Assembly (NCBI RefSeq): GCF_003337235.1
Contig: NZ_QPJC01000003.1
Coordinates: 223,724-287,723 of the forward strand
Length of the DNA: 64,000 nt
Source of the DNA: Halopolyspora algeriensis
Lineage (GTDB): Bacteria > Actinomycetota > Actinomycetes > Mycobacteriales > Pseudonocardiaceae
Direction of reading: 5' to 3'
Under the pieces are notes generated by a model. The model was not told the origin of the DNA. It searched no databases and saw nothing but the letters and a program-made list of their open reading frames with translations. Of this stretch, positions 19,587 to 28,168 are shown one piece after another. Each line of letters opens with the position of its first letter. Position 1 is the first letter of the stretch. A program made the position numbers and the translations under genes.

Positions 19587-21680
19587 CTACGGCGATCGCG
19601 GCGACGAGGACAGCGGAGCCACCGGCAACCCCTCGTGGATCTCGGTCATCGCATTGAACCAGGTCCGCCCGGGAACCGTTCCGCCGTAGATGTTGCCGTT
19701 GCCGTCCCCGCACAGGAACGGCGGCTTCCCGCCGCCACGGACGCAGATCCCCTGCGGGTCTCCGCCGTCGGCGTAGGTCAGCACCGCCCCGGCCATCTGC
19801 GGGGTCGCCCCCACGAAGGCGGCCGACTGGTGCCGCTGGGTGGTCCCCGTCTTGGCGGCGACAGGCCGCTGCCATCCGGCGGCCTTCGCCGGCGCGTGTG
19901 CCGTCCCGCCGGGAAGGGCGTCCTTGCTGAGCCCCTGCGCCAGCGCGCCCGCGACCTGCGGGGAGAGCACCTGCTCGCAGGCTTTCTGCTTGACCGGTAC
20001 TCGGTTGCCGTTGCGGTCGATGACGGCCTCGATCGGAGTCGGGGGGCACCACGTGCCGTCGCTGACGATCGTGGCCATGACGTTCGACAGCTCCAGCACG
20101 CTCACCGAGGACACCCCGAGCGTGAACGACCCCATGTTGTGCCGCTTGACCCACTGCGCCTCGGACAGCTCGCCGTCCTCCAGGGGGCGGCCTCCGGAGT
20201 CCACGTGGTGCATGCTGCGCCGCAGCCCGAGCTCGGAGGCCATGTTCACGACGTTGTCGAGGCCGACCTTCTCCTGCAGCATGACGAAGGCCGTGTTCGG
20301 CGAGGTCGCCAGCGCCTCCTGCAGAGTCCGGGGTCCCGGCGCCACGCCCTCGGCGTTGTGCACCGTGTACGGCCTGACACCCGACTTGTAGATCGGTGAG
20401 GTGTAGACCGGCGGAGTCGGGATCGTGTCGTGGATGCTCATGCCCTGCTTGAGAGCCGCCGCGGCGGTGAAGATCTTGAACACCGAGCCGGCGCCGAACG
20501 GCTGCACATCGCTGACGATGGGATAAGCCGTCTGCCCCTTGTCCGCGTCGTTGCCGTAGTCGCGGTTGGCGACCAGAGCCCGCACCTCGTGCTTCTTCGT
20601 GCCGGGCTCCACGACCGCCATCGCATTGGCGATACCGGGCGTGCGGGTCGGAACCTGGGCCTCGGCGGCGGCCTTGGCCGCATCGGTGGCCTTGCGGTCC
20701 ATCGTGGTGCGGATGGTGTAACCGCCGGTCTCCAGCTTGTCCCGGTCGAAACCGGCCCGTTGCAGGTAGCTGAGCACGTACTCGCAGAAGAACCCGTCGG
20801 TGGTGCCGTCGCCGATGCTCACGCAGCCGTTCGGCGGACGCCCCAGCGGCGACAGCACCCCCAGCGGCTGCTGCTTCGCCCGCTCGGCGTCCTCTTCGGT
20901 GATCCGGATGTTGTTGCCCGGATCGGCCATCCGATCGATGACCAGGTTGCGCCGATGCAGGGCATCCTGCGGGTGCGTGTTGGGATTGAGCGCTCCCGGC
21001 GCGTTGACGAGCGCCGCCAGCAGCGCCGACTGCGCGATGGTCAGCTTGTCGGGGATGGTGCCGAAGTAGGTCTGGGCGGCCGCACCCACCCCGAAGGTCT
21101 GGTTGCCGAAGGGCACCACGTTGAGGTATCCGGTGAGGATCTCCTCCTTGGTCATGGTGCGTTCGAGCTCGACGGCGAGCCTGGCCTCGCGCAGCTTGCG
21201 CGCGATGGTGGTCTCCTTCGCGTTCTGCGCCTCCACCGCGTTGTCGGCCGCCACGTGGACGAGGTAGTTCTTCACGTACTGCTGCGTGATCGTGGAGGCG
21301 CCCTCCTGGACCGAGCCGCTGGCGATGTTCGTCGCCAGCGCACGCATGGTGCCCTGCCAGTCCACGCCGTGGTGGTCCCAGAAGCGCTTGTCCTCGATCG
21401 CGGTGATCGCGGCCTTCATGGTCTTGGAGATCTCATCGGCCGGTGTAGGGATCCGGTAGTCCTCGAAGAGGTGCGCCATCGGATCGCCGTTGCGATCGGT
21501 GATCGTGGTCGTCAGCGGCATCTGCCGCTTCTCCAGCGAGTCGGACATGCGCGACATCGCTGTTGTGGTCCGGTTGACCAGGGCGCCGGCGCCGACGGCC
21601 ATCGGCATCATCAAACTGGCCACCAGCACACCGGTGAGGACACACAGCCCGAACAACTTCAAGAACACGCTGCCGCGCAC
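19587..21680 (-). CDS. Class A penicillin-binding protein (bifunctional peptidoglycan synthase)
   Basis: This 697-residue protein polymerises and cross-links peptidoglycan at the outer face of the membrane. One transmembrane segment lies at about residues 5-30. The GT51 glycosyltransferase domain has the catalytic Glu in AIEDKRFWDHHG and the EGASTITQQYVKN motif. The transpeptidase domain has Ser399 in SVFK, the SxN motif in TSPNTAF, and KTGTTQ at Lys610. The protein ends with a short Ser/Pro tail and has no PASTA domain. The GTG start at 21680 is supported by the usual N-terminus, but the ribosome site is weak. Confidence 0.94.
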   Translation of the reverse strand: MRGSVFLKLFGLCVLTGVLVASLMMPMAVGAGALVNRTTTAMSRMSDSLEKRQMPLTTTITDRNGDPMAHLFEDYRIPTPADEISKTMKAAITAIEDKRFWDHHGVDWQGTMRALATNIASGSVQEGASTITQQYVKNYLVHVAADNAVEAQNAKETTIARKLREARLAVELERTMTKEEILTGYLNVVPFGNQTFGVGAAAQTYFGTIPDKLTIAQSALLAALVNAPGALNPNTHPQDALHRRNLVIDRMADPGNNIRITEEDAERAKQQPLGVLSPLGRPPNGCVSIGDGTTDGFFCEYVLSYLQRAGFDRDKLETGGYTIRTTMDRKATDAAKAAAEAQVPTRTPGIANAMAVVEPGTKKHEVRALVANRDYGNDADKGQTAYPIVSDVQPFGAGSVFKIFTAAAALKQGMSIHDTIPTPPVYTSPIYKSGVRPYTVHNAEGVAPGPRTLQEALATSPNTAFVMLQEKVGLDNVVNMASELGLRRSMHHVDSGGRPLEDGELSEAQWVKRHNMGSFTLGVSSVSVLELSNVMATIVSDGTWCPPTPIEAVIDRNGNRVPVKQKACEQVLSPQVAGALAQGLSKDALPGGTAHAPAKAAGWQRPVAAKTGTTQRHQSAAFVGATPQMAGAVLTYADGGDPQGICVRGGGKPPFLCGDGNGNIYGGTVPGRTWFNAMTEIHEGLPVAPLSSSPRSP

Positions 21681-21796
21681 GTCTGCCCCAATCCCTGCGG
21701 CCCATTTTGACCATCGCGGACGGGGGACACCCTATCGGTGCACCCACCACCCGCATGCATGCAGGGGCCGGGCGAGGTGTTCGCACAAGCCGGGCA

Positions 21797-22255
21797 CTAA
21801 CGGCGGTTCCGGTCGGCCTCGCCGAGTTCCCGCAGGTACTGGTTGTAGGCAGCCAATTCCGGGTCCTCGTCCGCATCCACCGGTGGTGCGGGTGGCGGCA
21901 CGAGGGGGCGGTTGCGCACCCGAGCGGAATCGCGTGCTGCGCCGACACCGGTGTCGGCGGGCGAGGAAGCTCGCTCGGTGCCGCTGTCGGAGACGACCCC
22001 GCTGTCGGAGACGACCGCGTCGGATCGCTCCTCCTCCGGCTTGCGCAGGTCCATGCGCGCCACCTGGTACCAGAGGAACAGCGTGAACGCGCCGAACAAC
22101 GGCCACTGCAGGGCGTAGCCGAGATTGCGGAAGCTCCCGCCCGCCTCCTGCGCACGCTCCCACTGCCACCACCCCAGCCACAGCGTGGTGGCGACGGCCG
22201 CGACGAACACCAGGTGCAACAACACCCAGCCCGGGCTCAGCAGACGATGCTTCAC
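21797..22255 (-). CDS. Small membrane protein, SURF1-like N-terminal segment, unknown role
   Basis: This 152-residue protein has a first hydrophobic helix (SPGWVLLHLVFVAAVATTLW, then GWWQWERA) that resembles the opening of SURF1-type proteins, and a second helix near residues 45-63. The rest is a cytoplasmic Ser/Asp/Pro-rich tail ending AAYNQYLRELGEADRNRR. Proteins of this layout are common in actinobacteria and have no firm function. The GTG at 22255 is ten bases after the transporter stop, so it is probably translated by coupling. No separate ribosome site is seen. The internal SDSGVVSDSG repeat is a local duplication. Confidence 0.7.
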   Translation of the reverse strand: MKHRLLSPGWVLLHLVFVAAVATTLWLGWWQWERAQEAGGSFRNLGYALQWPLFGAFTLFLWYQVARMDLRKPEEERSDAVVSDSGVVSDSGTERASSPADTGVGAARDSARVRNRPLVPPPAPPVDADEDPELAAYNQYLRELGEADRNRR

Positions 22256-22264
22256 ACCCGCATT

Positions 22265-23491
22265 TTAGGGGTTTTTTCGGTATGAGCTCTGCGCATGGGT
22301 GCCCTCCCCGAGCAGAGCGAACGGGACGCAGCAGAAAACGAGTGCGGCCGCGAGGAAGGAGGTGATCGGATAGTCCACGGCGCCGACCAGCACACCGAAT
22401 CCGGTCGCGCCGATGCCGTTGCCCGCGTCGTAGGCGATGTTCCACGTGGTGCTCGCCGGGCCGGCCGGAGCACGCTCGAACATGAGGACCAGGGTCGCGT
22501 TCTGCACCGCGCCGAAACCGCCGCCGAGCACCAGCGCACCGGGGACCGCGACAAGGGCCTGTCCGCCGGTGGCCACGGCGACGCCCACCATCCCGACCCC
22601 CGCCAGCAGCACCGAGGGCAGCAGCACGGTGCGGGAACCGAACCGGTCCCCCAGCTGCCCGGCCAACCATCGGCAGACCGTCGCAGCCATCCCGAAGGCC
22701 AGCAGTGCCACCGAGGCAATCGCGGACGCGGTCGCCAGGGGCAGGAAGGCGATGACACCGCCCGCGACGATCGACACGGCCGTCATCACCAGCCAGGGTG
22801 GCAGCAGGCCGGCCGGAAACCGCCGGCTCCGGCCGGTTTCGAGATGGTCGGTCCCATCCCGATCAGCATGGGTTCGGGCAGCACCGTCTCGAACGGCATG
22901 ATCCCGCACCGGGGCGATCCCGGCGACGGCGATGGTCGCCGCGACGGGCAGTGCTCCGGCGGCCCAGAACAGCGGGACGAACCCCACGTGCCCGGCCAGC
23001 CACACCCCCACCGGCAGGAGGACCGCATTGGGCAGGCCGACCGCGAGGCCGTAGAGCCCGGCCGCCCGGCCGCGCTGCGACGGAGGGACGAGCTCGGCCA
23101 CCAGTGCGCTCCCGGTCACGGTCAAAAGCCCGAAACCGACACCGCGCACACCCGACACCGCCAGCAGCGCCCACAACTCGGTCGCCAGGGCGAACAGCGG
23201 GGTCGGCACGCCGATCAGGAACGTGCCCAGCCCCAGTGCGATCCGGTGATCGACCCGCTGCAGCAGCCACGGCATCCCCAGCTGGGTCAGAACGGTGACC
23301 AGCATGAACAGCCCGGTGGTCGCCCCCGCGGCGACCTCACTCGCACCTGCCTCGACCGCCCACAGCGGGACGACCGGCAGCAGCGTCACGTAACCCGCGA
23401 ACGCTCCCAGGGTGGCCACCAGCAGCATCAGGAAGGAGCGGCTGCGCAGTGCTCCGCCCTCGGGGGGACGGGATTCGACCCGAAACCGCAT
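22265..23491 (-). CDS. Major facilitator superfamily transporter
   Basis: This 408-residue protein has about 12 hydrophobic segments and a central basic loop (residues about 205-225). The drug/sugar exporter layout is clear: RGVGFGLLTVTGSALVAELV in the fourth to fifth helix region, PPSQRGRAAGLYGLAVGLPN after it, and the pseudo-repeat QLGDRFGSRTVLLPS in the second half. The substrate cannot be inferred. The ATG at 23491 has CGGAGAACAG just upstream, so I prefer it to a longer frame ending at 23653. It is upstream of the small membrane protein with a 10-base gap. Confidence 0.88.
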   Translation of the reverse strand: MRFRVESRPPEGGALRSRSFLMLLVATLGAFAGYVTLLPVVPLWAVEAGASEVAAGATTGLFMLVTVLTQLGMPWLLQRVDHRIALGLGTFLIGVPTPLFALATELWALLAVSGVRGVGFGLLTVTGSALVAELVPPSQRGRAAGLYGLAVGLPNAVLLPVGVWLAGHVGFVPLFWAAGALPVAATIAVAGIAPVRDHAVRDGAARTHADRDGTDHLETGRSRRFPAGLLPPWLVMTAVSIVAGGVIAFLPLATASAIASVALLAFGMAATVCRWLAGQLGDRFGSRTVLLPSVLLAGVGMVGVAVATGGQALVAVPGALVLGGGFGAVQNATLVLMFERAPAGPASTTWNIAYDAGNGIGATGFGVLVGAVDYPITSFLAAALVFCCVPFALLGEGTHAQSSYRKNP

Positions 23492-23653
23492 CTGTTCTCC
23501 GAAGCAGGCACTCCGATGCCGACCGTATCGACCGAAACCGGACTTCGGCCGGTGCGTCACGAAAAGGGCGACACCCCAGGGGGATGGGGGTGCCGCCGCT
23601 GCGGAGTGTAGTTGCCTTCCGCTGCCGCCTTGCTCGCCGGGCGAGCCCGGCAC

Positions 23654-24481
23654 TCACTCATTCAGGTCATCGAGCATCCGCTGGGCTTCGGACAGTTCCT
23701 GCTGGAGCTGCTCGACCCGGGCACGCTGGTGCTCCCGTGCCGCTTCGAGCAGTGGCTCGACCGCGCGGGCGACATCGGCGTGCAGTGCCTTCGCGGCGTG
23801 GGCGACCGCGGAAGCCGGAACGGCCGTGGGGCGCAGAACCCGCTTCTTTCCGTTGCTGACCTCGACGCTCCACTGACCGTCCGATCCCGCCGTCAGGGTC
23901 ACGGTCGCCCCGGCCGGTCGGCTCGCCTTTCGGCGGGCGGCCGCAGCAGTCCGGGCCTCGCCCCCTGCGGCCTGCTTGCTCGCCGAGGTGTGCTGAGCCG
24001 ACCCCGACTCCGACGAACCTTCCGCGGCAGCCACGACGGTCGCCGGCCGACTCGCCGACTGCGCCGCAGCGGTTCCGGACGCAGTCCTTCCCGCACCACC
24101 GGACTTCGCACCACCGGACTTCGCACCACCGGACTTCGCACCACCGGATTTCGCGCCGCCGGATTTCGCGCCGCCGGACTTCACACTGCCGGACTTCGTG
24201 TCACCGGACTTCCCCGCGGCATCGGAGCCCTTGTTCCGTGGAGCGGGCTTGACGACGGTCACCTCCCCGGCCGAGAACGACAGCACGTCCTTCGAACCGG
24301 CCGGGCGGACCTGGATGAAGTCGCCTTCCTCGGGATCCCCCAGGGCGGTCACCTTTCCCGAACGGCCTTCCTGGACTCCCACCGCCGCGGACGTGAACCA
24401 CACCGTCGGCGTGCCTCCCGCGGACAGCTCCTCGCGAAGGCCGCGGACGTCCTCGGACGAGAGTGCACGGGCCTGTGACAT
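23654..24481 (-). CDS. Three-part protein with Lys-Ser-Gly-Gly-Ala repeats, unknown function
   Basis: This 275-residue protein has three parts. Residues 1-75 look like a small folded domain (TPTVWFTSAAVGVQEGRSGK, then EEGDFIQVRPAGSKDVLSFS). Residues about 80-180 are low-complexity, with some eight KSGGA-like units followed by an Ala/Ser stretch. Residues about 190-275 hold a second small domain and a C-terminal coiled coil (EAAREHQRARVEQLQQELSE). The basic repeats resemble the tails of actinobacterial histone-like proteins, so nucleic-acid binding is possible. No catalytic motif is visible. The start at 24481 is chosen from two nearby ATGs (24487, 24481) by spacing to GGGG. Confidence 0.75.
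   Translation of the reverse strand: MSQARALSSEDVRGLREELSAGGTPTVWFTSAAVGVQEGRSGKVTALGDPEEGDFIQVRPAGSKDVLSFSAGEVTVVKPAPRNKGSDAAGKSGDTKSGSVKSGGAKSGGAKSGGAKSGGAKSGGAKSGGAGRTASGTAAAQSASRPATVVAAAEGSSESGSAQHTSASKQAAGGEARTAAAARRKASRPAGATVTLTAGSDGQWSVEVSNGKKRVLRPTAVPASAVAHAAKALHADVARAVEPLLEAAREHQRARVEQLQQELSEAQRMLDDLNE
24091..24211. repeat. 15-bp tandem repeat inside a coding region
   Basis: About eight near-identical 15-base units (TTCGCACCACCGGAC as read on the plus strand) encode the KSGGA repeats of the minus-strand protein. The central units are almost perfect, and the outer units carry silent and missense changes. Such arrays change length easily by slippage. Confidence 0.9.
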
Positions 24482-24676
24482 CGGCATCCCCTGGTGGACA
24501 GCAGGCTCCCCGCCGTGCCGAACGGGCGAGGCACGCCCCTTTCGGGAACACGCCCCGCAACCCCGATGGGGCTTTTCGACGGGGGGTTCCGCCGACATGG
24601 GCCCGGCAACCGGGCCCGGCGCGGGAAGCCGTGGTGGCAACGACGCGCCCAGAGTATCGAACTCGCGTGCGAAGAC

Positions 24677-26176
24677 TCAACGACGCCCGGCGGAAAGGAT
24701 CTCGTACTCGGCGGGGTCGACCTTGCGCGTGCGCCACCAGTAGTTCCACGTGAAGCCGGGCCACACCGTCCGGTTCACCCCGTTGGCGTCCAGGTACCAG
24801 CTCTGGCAGCCACCCGTCGACCACACCGACTCGGTGAGCTCCGACTGGATCTCCGCGTTGAACGAGTCCTGCACCGACTGCCGCACGTCGACCTGGTCGA
24901 ACCTGCCCGTCAGCATCGGGCGCAGGACGCTGAGCACGTAGTTCACCTGCGACTCGATCATGAACACCACGGAGTTGTGCCCCAGCCCGGTGTTCGGACC
25001 CAGCAGGAAGAACAGATTCGGGAATCCGGACACCGTGATACCGAGATGGGCCTCCATCCCGTCGCTCCAGGCGTCCTGCAGTTTGCGCCCGCCGCGGCCG
25101 ACGATGGCGAGGTGCTCGAACGCGTCGGTGACGTGGAAACCGGTGCCGAAGATGATGGCGTCCACCGGGTACTCCTCGCCGTCCCCGGTGACCACCGAGT
25201 GCTCGCGCACCTCCGCGATCCCGTTCGTGCGCAGGTCCACGTTGGAGCGGTTCAGTGTCGGGTAGAAGTCGCTGGACAGCAGGATGCGCTTGCACCCCAT
25301 GGAGTAGTCCGGGGTCACGGCCTCGGCCACCTCGGGATCACGCACCTGCTTGCGGATGAACCGCTTGGCCAGCCACTGCGAGACCCGTTGCAGCTTCGGG
25401 TTGCGCAGGACGGCCACCGAACGCAGCTCCAGCGTCCAGTAGATCGCCGCCCGGGCGGCCTTCTGCAGCAGCGGGATGCGCCGGAACGCCTTCTGCAGCC
25501 GTGCGGGAATCGGCCGGTCCGGCTTCGGCTGGATCCACGGCGGGGTGCGCTGGAACAGGTGCAGGCGCTGGACCTTCTCGGCGACCTTGGGGACGAACTG
25601 GATCGCGCTGGCGCCGGTGCCCACGACGGCCACCCGCTTGTCGCGCAGGTCGTAGTCGTGATTCCAGTTCGCCGAGTGGAAGGTCTCACCCTGGAACCGC
25701 TCCAGGCCCGACAGGTCGGGGTAGCTCGGGATGTGCAGAGCCCCCACACCCGAGACGAGCGCCTTGCCGACGTACTCGGTGCCATCGGCGGTCGCGACGT
25801 GCCAGGTGTGGCCGTCCTCGTCCCACTCCGCGCCGGTGAACTCCACGCCGTAGTGGATGTGCTCGCGCACGCCGTACTTGTCGGCGCAGTACTGGAGGTA
25901 GTCCTCGATCTCGCCCTGCTCGGCGAACATCCGCGACCAGTTCGGGTTCTGCTCGAAGGAGAAGGAGTACATCAGCGAGGGGACGTCGCAGGCACACCCG
26001 GGATAGGTGTTGTCCCGCCAGGTACCGCCGAGATCCTCGTTCTTCTCCAGCACGACGAAGTCGTGAATGCCCGCCTGCTTCAGCCGGATCGCCGTTCCCA
26101 GACCCGAGAACCCGCTTCCGACGATGACCACGGAGGTCTCGTACCTGCGCTGGTCACGTTCCTGTCGCTTCGCCAC
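24677..26176 (-). CDS. Flavin-dependent Baeyer-Villiger-type monooxygenase
   Basis: This 499-residue NADPH- and FAD-dependent enzyme has the FAD motif GSGFSG at residues 20-25. The type I Baeyer-Villiger fingerprint FxGxxFHxxxW is FQGETFHSANW at 161-171, and the NADPH motif is GTGASAIQ near residue 188. Relatives oxidise ketones or activate prodrugs (EthA). The GTG at 26176 has GGGGAGG seven bases upstream, preferred over a start at 26203. It is divergent from a TetR gene with repeated sites between them, so it is probably repressed by that TetR and induced by a ketone-like or hydrophobic compound. Confidence 0.92.
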   Translation of the reverse strand: MAKRQERDQRRYETSVVIVGSGFSGLGTAIRLKQAGIHDFVVLEKNEDLGGTWRDNTYPGCACDVPSLMYSFSFEQNPNWSRMFAEQGEIEDYLQYCADKYGVREHIHYGVEFTGAEWDEDGHTWHVATADGTEYVGKALVSGVGALHIPSYPDLSGLERFQGETFHSANWNHDYDLRDKRVAVVGTGASAIQFVPKVAEKVQRLHLFQRTPPWIQPKPDRPIPARLQKAFRRIPLLQKAARAAIYWTLELRSVAVLRNPKLQRVSQWLAKRFIRKQVRDPEVAEAVTPDYSMGCKRILLSSDFYPTLNRSNVDLRTNGIAEVREHSVVTGDGEEYPVDAIIFGTGFHVTDAFEHLAIVGRGGRKLQDAWSDGMEAHLGITVSGFPNLFFLLGPNTGLGHNSVVFMIESQVNYVLSVLRPMLTGRFDQVDVRQSVQDSFNAEIQSELTESVWSTGGCQSWYLDANGVNRTVWPGFTWNYWWRTRKVDPAEYEILSAGRR

Positions 26177-26211
26177 CGGTGGACCTCCCCGTTTCGGCGC
26201 CACACTGCTTT

Positions 26212-26270
26212 TACTGTTCAGTAGGTTACTACCGGTAAGTTATGTGTATCCTACTGCCGGTAAGTTACGT
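26212..26270. promoter_or_regulatory. Operator region between monooxygenase and TetR genes
   Basis: Two copies of CTRCCGGTAAGTTAYGT lie at 26229-26245 and 26254-26270, with starts 25 bases apart and 15 of 17 bases identical. An inverted repeat TACTG-TT-CAGTA sits at 26212-26223. The region is AT-rich and separates divergent starts at 26176 and 26288. It is the likely TetR binding site that controls both genes. Confidence 0.65.
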
Positions 26271-26287
26271 ACGGTAGGGTCGATTTC

Positions 26288-26911
26288 GTGGAGGCCGAGC
26301 AAGCAGACACGCATCCGGTGGCAACCGCATCCCGCAAGCGACTTCCTCGGGCCGAACGCGAGCGCCAGATCCTGGAGGTCGCCGAGGAGGTGTTCGCCAC
26401 CCGGGGCTACCAGACCACCTCGATGGACGACATCGCCCAGCGTGTGGGCCTGTCCAAACCGATGCTCTACGAGTACTTCGGCTCCAAGGACGGGTTGCTG
26501 CTGGCCTGCCTCGAACGCGCCAGGCGGGAACTCCTGGAAAGCACCACGGCCGCGGCCGCGAACGCGGTCGGCCCCGAACAGCTGTTGCACGACGGCCTGC
26601 TGGCCTTCTTCCGGTTCAGCGACGAACACCGGCAGGCATGGGCACTGCTGCGCAACGAGTCCACCGTCCCCAGCCTGCCGGTCAACTCCGAACTCGAGTC
26701 GATCCGCAGCCAGCAGGTCGAGTTCACCGCGGACATGTTGCGCCTCTCGCTGCCCAACATGAACGAGGAACGGCTCGAGGCCTTCGCCGAAGCGATCATC
26801 GGTGCCTGCGAGCGGCTGGCCATGTGGCGCGAGAGGCGACCGGAGATCACTCCGGAGGTCGCCACCGAGCACCTGATGGCACTCGTCAGTCCGAGCCTCA
26901 CCACCGCCTGA
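26288..26911 (+). CDS. TetR-family transcriptional regulator
   Basis: This 207-residue protein has an N-terminal helix-turn-helix at about residues 24-65 (RQILEVAEEVFATRGYQTTS, then MDDIAQRVGLSKPMLYEYFG). It is followed by a helical ligand-binding and dimer domain. The GTG start is at 26288. It is divergent from the monooxygenase gene with direct repeats in the 111-base gap. It probably represses that gene and itself and is released by a small hydrophobic ligand that I cannot name. Confidence 0.92.
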   Translation: MEAEQADTHPVATASRKRLPRAERERQILEVAEEVFATRGYQTTSMDDIAQRVGLSKPMLYEYFGSKDGLLLACLERARRELLESTTAAAANAVGPEQLLHDGLLAFFRFSDEHRQAWALLRNESTVPSLPVNSELESIRSQQVEFTADMLRLSLPNMNEERLEAFAEAIIGACERLAMWRERRPEITPEVATEHLMALVSPSLTTA

Positions 26912-27013
26912 CCGAGCCGCATCACCGCCCGGCCGACGCTCTCCGGCCGATACCCCGAGTCACCGTCCTTCACGCGATCTGGCGAAACCTCCGGGCACGT
27001 ATTCCACACAAAC

Positions 27014-27027
27014 CACCCGATCGGGTG
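27014..27027. promoter_or_regulatory. Perfect 14-bp palindrome upstream of a secreted-protein gene
   Basis: CACCCGATCGGGTG is a perfect palindrome in the 265-base gap between the TetR gene and the secreted protein, 150 bases before the latter's start. It could be an operator. A chance palindrome in GC-rich DNA cannot be excluded. Confidence 0.3.
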
Positions 27028-27176
27028 TTACCGGCAAGCCCGGGGTCAAGATCGACAACGTCCCGTCCGATGCCGAGCGCGTTGGGCGTTTCACCGCCAC
27101 CGCCGACTCTCCCCCGGTCCGGCGGCACGACGGTGAGGCGGCCTTTCCGCAGAAACCGGACCAAGGAGAACTGATC

Positions 27177-28094
27177 TTGCGCCCCTGGACCACGCGCACG
27201 CTGAACGCCGCTGTTGTGGCCGCGGGTTTCGCCACGGCCACGACGGGAACCGCCTCAGCGGCGGACACTGCGAACCCCGGGCTCCCCGACCTCAGCCAGG
27301 TACCCGACGACCTCGGGATCACGGCTCCCCTGCACACCTGCCAAACCCCCGCCGGGACGCTGCAGAAGCAGACCATGGGCTCCTGCGCGGACGTCACCCT
27401 GAAAGCCGAAGCCCCGAACCCGGTCAAGAAGGTCGGTGCCGACATCGCGACCACGGCCCGCGGTACGGCCGGTGAGATGCTCAGCGAACGGAGCTCTCTG
27501 CCGTCCGTCCAGCCGGGCCCCGTGCTCGGTCACGTCGCCAAGGCGAAGGCACGCGTGGAACAGCTGGTCGACAGCAGGCCGACGGTCGGCGTCGAGGCCG
27601 AAACCACGAGTGCGGGCCGGAGCAACGAACGCGGCAAGCACGCCAAGCTGCTGGAGGCCGAAGTCGGGCCACGCCATCCCGGTCACGAGGGCGTGTCCGC
27701 AGCCGACACCGCAGTCGATCTCACGGCCGCCCAGGGCGGCAGCATCGAACCGCTGAAGCCGGTCGGCGCCGTCGTGTCGAAAGCGTTGCAGAGCGCTCCG
27801 TCTCCGAGCGCGGACGGCCGGGCGAACCTGCCGAAAACGCTGCAGGACGCTCCGCCTCAGGCCTCGGACAGCCGGGCGAACCTGCCGAGGATCGGGGAGA
27901 TCCTGCCCGCGCACAAGCACACTCCGGCCCTGGCCGCGTTGGACAACGGCCTCACCGGCGTGACGAGCCGGGCGGACACGACGGACCGGGGCGGCGAAAC
28001 CCTCCCCGGCACCGGTACCCCTGTCGGCACGCCGAGCGACGCGCTGCCGATCGTCGGCAGCGTGCCGAACCCCGGCAGTGCACTCGGACTCTGA
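27177..28094 (+). CDS. Secreted protein of unknown function
   Basis: This 305-residue protein starts at TTG 27177 after AAGGAGAA. Residues 1 to about 28 are a signal peptide ending in ASAAD. A short cysteine-bearing segment follows (TCQTPAGTLQKQTMGSC, residues about 56-72), which could form one disulfide. The rest is a low-complexity Ala/Pro/Thr/Gly-rich region with near-repeats (SADGRANLPKTLQDAP, then SDSRANLPRIGEILP) and no predicted fold. It is probably exported and cell-wall associated or released. No family is recognised and no sortase motif is seen. Confidence 0.75.
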   Translation: MRPWTTRTLNAAVVAAGFATATTGTASAADTANPGLPDLSQVPDDLGITAPLHTCQTPAGTLQKQTMGSCADVTLKAEAPNPVKKVGADIATTARGTAGEMLSERSSLPSVQPGPVLGHVAKAKARVEQLVDSRPTVGVEAETTSAGRSNERGKHAKLLEAEVGPRHPGHEGVSAADTAVDLTAAQGGSIEPLKPVGAVVSKALQSAPSPSADGRANLPKTLQDAPPQASDSRANLPRIGEILPAHKHTPALAALDNGLTGVTSRADTTDRGGETLPGTGTPVGTPSDALPIVGSVPNPGSALGL

Positions 28095-28113
28095 AGGAGC
28101 GCCTTCGAGATCG

Positions 28114-28152
28114 CCCGGTGGGCCCCGGAGCAAGGCTTCGGGGCCCACCGGG
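28114..28152. terminator. Bidirectional terminator between convergent genes
   Basis: A perfect 14-bp stem (CCCGGTGGGCCCCG and its complement) with an 11-base loop lies between the secreted protein (+) and fadB (-) stops. There is no long U-tract on either side, so termination may lean on the stem alone or on Rho. Confidence 0.7.
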
Positions 28153-28168
28153 CAAGGCCATTGCCGTG

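Noticed and set aside
24091..24211. A short tandem array that could be mistaken for CRISPR repeats
   Set aside because: Units are 15 bp with no spacers, are in frame inside a gene and encode KSGGA. No cas gene is in the window.
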